NCBI GenBank assembly: GCA_955651875.1 | Contig: CATPAP010000195.1 | Coordinates: 1-5,588 of the forward strand | DNA length: 5,588 bases | Reading direction: 5' to 3' | DNA from: Candidatus Dormiibacterota bacterium | Lineage (GTDB): Bacteria; Chloroflexota; Dormibacteria; Aeolococcales; Aeolococcaceae | Made by a program: the position numbers and the translations under genes | Shown here: one piece after another, positions 3,921 through 5,588 of the stretch | Numbering within the stretch: the first letter of the stretch is position 1 | Layout: each line of letters begins with the position of its first letter | The notes under the pieces: generated by a model | What the model saw: only the letters and a program-made list of their open reading frames with translations | What the model was told of the DNA's origin: nothing | The model's database searches: none

Positions 3921-5482
3921 CCGACGTCGTCTCGCGCAGAGAATCCCCCGTCCACGACGCGTCCGACCTGGAGCGGCGCCTGGAACGGGCGCGCAGCGGG
4001 GGCTCGGAGAAGGCGCGCGCCAAGCTCCGCGAACAGAAGAAGCTGATGGCCCGCGAGCGAATCGCGCTGCTGTTCGACCAAGGGAGCGAGTTCGTGGAGG
4101 ACGGCCTCCTGGCCAACAACCTTGCCGATGACCTTCCCGCCGACGGCGTCGTGACCGGCATCGGCACCCTGCACGGTCGTAGTTGCGCGGTCATGGCCAA
4201 CGACCCCTCGGTGAAGGCGGGGTCATGGGGCGCGCGGACCGTCGAGAAGATCGTGCGCATCCTCGAGACCGCAGAACGTCTGCAGATCCCCCTGATCTAC
4301 CTGGTGGACTCGGCGGGAGCCCGCATCACCGACCAGGTGGCCATGTTCCCCGGCCGCCGTCACGCCGGGCGCATCTTTCGCATGCAGGTCCGTCTGTCTG
4401 GACAGGTGCCCCAGCTCTGCGTGCTCTTTGGGCCGTCCGCCGCTGGCGGCGCGTACATCCCCGCTTTCTGTGACGCGGCGATCATGGTCGAAGGCAACGC
4501 GTCGATGTACCTCGGCTCACCGCGGATGGCCGAGGTGGTCGTCGGCGAGAAGGTGTCGCTCGAGGAGATGGGCGGCGCGCGGATGCACTGCACGGTCAGC
4601 GGCTGCGGCGACATGCTTGTCAGCACGGAGGACGAGGCCATCGCGGCGGCCCGCAGCTACATGTCGTACATGCCCTCGTCGTGGCGCGAGAACGTTGCGC
4701 CGGTCACGGCGACGGCGCCGGCCGAGGACGCGCCCTCGATCGAGGAGACGATCCCGCTCGAGGCCGGTCGCGGCTACGACGTGCAGGCGGTGATCAACGG
4801 ACTCGTCGATGCCGGCTCGTTCCTCGAGGTCAAGCGCCTGTTTGCCCGCGAGCTGGTGACCGGCTTCGCACGAATCGATGGCCGCGCGGTGGGTGTCATC
4901 GCCTCGCAGCCGCGCTTCAAAGGCGGCGTGCTGTTCGTCGACTCCGCGGACAAGGGAGCGCGGTTCATCACGTGCTGCGACGCCTTCAACATCCCCTTGC
5001 TCTTCCTCGCCGACGTTCCCGGATTCATGATCGGCACGGCGGTGGAGAGGCAGGGGATCATCCGCCACGGTGCCAAGATGATCGCGGCGCTCACCCAGGC
5101 CGGCGTTCCCAAGGTCTGCGTGGTGATGCGCAAGGCGTACGGCGCCGGGTTGTATGCCATGTGCGGCCCCGCCTTCGATCCGGACTGCACGCTGGCGCTG
5201 CCCTCCGCGCAGATCGCGGTGATGGGGCCCGAGGCAGCTGTGAACGCTGTCTACTACAACCGCATCCAGGAGCTCCCCGAGGAGGAGCGGGCAGAGTTCG
5301 TGCAGACGCTGCAGGACGAATACCGCGAGGACATCGACATCTACCGGCTGGCCGATGAGCTCATCGTCGACGCGGTGGTTCCACCCGCCGAGCTTCGTGA
5401 CGAGCTGGTGCGGCGCTTCGCGGCGTACGCGACGCGGCAGCGGGATGACGCACCCCGCCACCACGGCAACTTTCCGACCTAG
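3917..5482 (+). CDS. Acyl-CoA carboxylase, carboxyltransferase (beta) subunit, probably methylcrotonyl-CoA type
   Basis: This subunit transfers CO2 from carboxybiotin to an acyl-CoA. The 521-residue protein has the two crotonase-like halves of the family. The N half holds KLMARERIALLFD (42-54), NDPSVKAGSWG (95-105), IYLVDSAGARI (127-137), MFPGRRHAGRIF (143-154) and the oxyanion-hole SAAGGAYIPAF (174-184). The C half holds GGVLFVDSADKGARFI (336-351), DVPGFMIG (366-373), GIIRHGAKMI (380-389) and the second oxyanion loop AYGAGLYAMCG (407-417). It ends in RHHGNFP (514-520), like many relatives. The PGFMIG and AYGAGLYAMCG forms resemble methylcrotonyl-CoA carboxylase and Bacillus YngE-type subunits more than propionyl-CoA carboxylase. 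Coupling to HMG-CoA lyase also favours 3-methylcrotonyl-CoA; by family knowledge the product, 3-methylglutaconyl-CoA, is hydrated to HMG-CoA. The missing partners are the biotin carboxylase/carrier subunit and a methylglutaconyl-CoA hydratase, neither in the window. The start is set by the ATGA overlap and strong GGAGGAG. The family is certain; the substrate is inferred. Confidence 0.93.
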   Translation: MTDVVSRRESPVHDASDLERRLERARSGGSEKARAKLREQKKLMARERIALLFDQGSEFVEDGLLANNLADDLPADGVVTGIGTLHGRSCAVMANDPSVKAGSWGARTVEKIVRILETAERLQIPLIYLVDSAGARITDQVAMFPGRRHAGRIFRMQVRLSGQVPQLCVLFGPSAAGGAYIPAFCDAAIMVEGNASMYLGSPRMAEVVVGEKVSLEEMGGARMHCTVSGCGDMLVSTEDEAIAAARSYMSYMPSSWRENVAPVTATAPAEDAPSIEETIPLEAGRGYDVQAVINGLVDAGSFLEVKRLFARELVTGFARIDGRAVGVIASQPRFKGGVLFVDSADKGARFITCCDAFNIPLLFLADVPGFMIGTAVERQGIIRHGAKMIAALTQAGVPKVCVVMRKAYGAGLYAMCGPAFDPDCTLALPSAQIAVMGPEAAVNAVYYNRIQELPEEERAEFVQTLQDEYREDIDIYRLADELIVDAVVPPAELRDELVRRFAAYATRQRDDAPRHHGNFPT

Positions 5483-5518
5483 ACGCTCGCTCGCGGCGGC
5501 CGGCGGCGGGGGGAAGGG

Positions 5519-5530
5519 TACGCTAGGGGT
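5519..5530 (+). promoter_or_regulatory. Leaderless-type -10 box of the htpX-like gene
   Basis: TACGCT (5519-5524) is followed by six bases (AGGGGT) and the ATG at 5531. The AGGGG is only one base from the ATG, too close to be a working Shine-Dalgarno, so a leaderless start is favoured. The 48-bp gap from the carboxyltransferase stop otherwise holds a GC-rich run with no clear terminator hairpin and no obvious -35. Confidence 0.5.
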
Positions 5531-5588
5531 ATGTGGCAGAACATCAAGACCGCCCTCCTCCTGGCCCTGCTCGACGCGCTCTTCCTGG
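5531..5588 (+). CDS. htpX: Probable HtpX membrane zinc metalloprotease, N-terminal fragment cut by the window edge
   Basis: Only 19 codons are visible, giving MWQNIKTALLLALLDALFL. This closely resembles the start of actinobacterial HtpX homologues, which begin M(x)NNLKTALLL followed by the first membrane helix. HtpX is an M48 metalloprotease that degrades misfolded proteins in the cytoplasmic membrane. The HExxH zinc site would lie well beyond the window, so identity rests on the N terminus alone. The gene seems separately transcribed from the carboxyltransferase operon, from a -10 box six bases ahead of its ATG. If it is not HtpX, it is at least a membrane protein with an N-terminal hydrophobic helix. 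Confidence 0.62.
   Translation, partial: MWQNIKTALLLALLDALFL

Noticed and set aside
4517..5464. 315-codon minus-strand open frame opposite the carboxyltransferase
   Set aside because: It is a typical high-GC antisense shadow (His/Arg/Asp-rich) with no recognisable domain; the plus strand encodes a full-length conserved enzyme.
5483..5518. GC-rich spacer after the carboxyltransferase as a terminator
   Set aside because: Only a short GCCGGC palindrome is present; there is no stem with a proper loop and no T-run.

Overview
This is a compact, high-GC bacterial chromosome segment of ordinary housekeeping and catabolic genes. The strong G/C third-position bias, GTG starts, TAnnnT -10 boxes directly ahead of start codons, and the polyprenol-phosphate mannosyltransferase-type enzyme point to an actinobacterium. 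A deep-branching class such as Thermoleophilia or Acidimicrobiia is possible, but that is only inference. No transposase, integrase, CRISPR array, tRNA or rRNA is visible. The density and style of the genes look like vertically inherited core genome.

Layout, left to right. A small stand-alone helix-hairpin-helix protein (minus, 54-344) lies downstream of a GT2 glycosyltransferase of the dolichol/polyprenol-phosphate mannosyltransferase type (minus, 476-1408). That glycosyltransferase is divergent from a 75-residue FmdB-type zinc-ribbon protein (plus, 1432-1659), with only 23 bp between them. The zinc-ribbon gene converges on an HpaC-like flavin reductase (minus, 1666-2193); the two stop codons lie in opposite arms of a perfect 6-bp hairpin. 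Ribonuclease HII (minus, 2234-2953) precedes the reductase on the same strand. Divergent from it is a two-gene operon: HMG-CoA lyase (plus, about 3003-3920) and an acyl-CoA carboxylase carboxyltransferase subunit (plus, 3917-5482), joined by an ATGA overlap. The right edge holds the first 19 codons of a likely HtpX membrane metalloprotease (plus, 5531 onward).

How they work together. Only the lyase/carboxyltransferase pair forms an evident pathway unit: late leucine or isoprenoid-type acyl-CoA catabolism, with 3-methylcrotonyl-CoA the most likely carboxylase substrate and acetyl-CoA plus acetoacetate the lyase products. The biotin carboxylase/biotin carrier subunit that this enzyme needs is not in the window. 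The other genes are independent: DNA/RNA hybrid repair, flavin supply, cell-envelope glycosylation and membrane protein quality control.

The most notable pattern is at the starts. Four genes (HhH, FmdB, flavin reductase, HtpX) have a TAnnnT hexamer, exactly six bases, then ATG or GTG, with no usable Shine-Dalgarno. This is what leaderless transcripts look like. RNase HII and the mannosyltransferase show weaker variants. The operon-internal carboxyltransferase instead has a strong GGAGGAG ribosome-binding site. I found no convincing undescribed system here.
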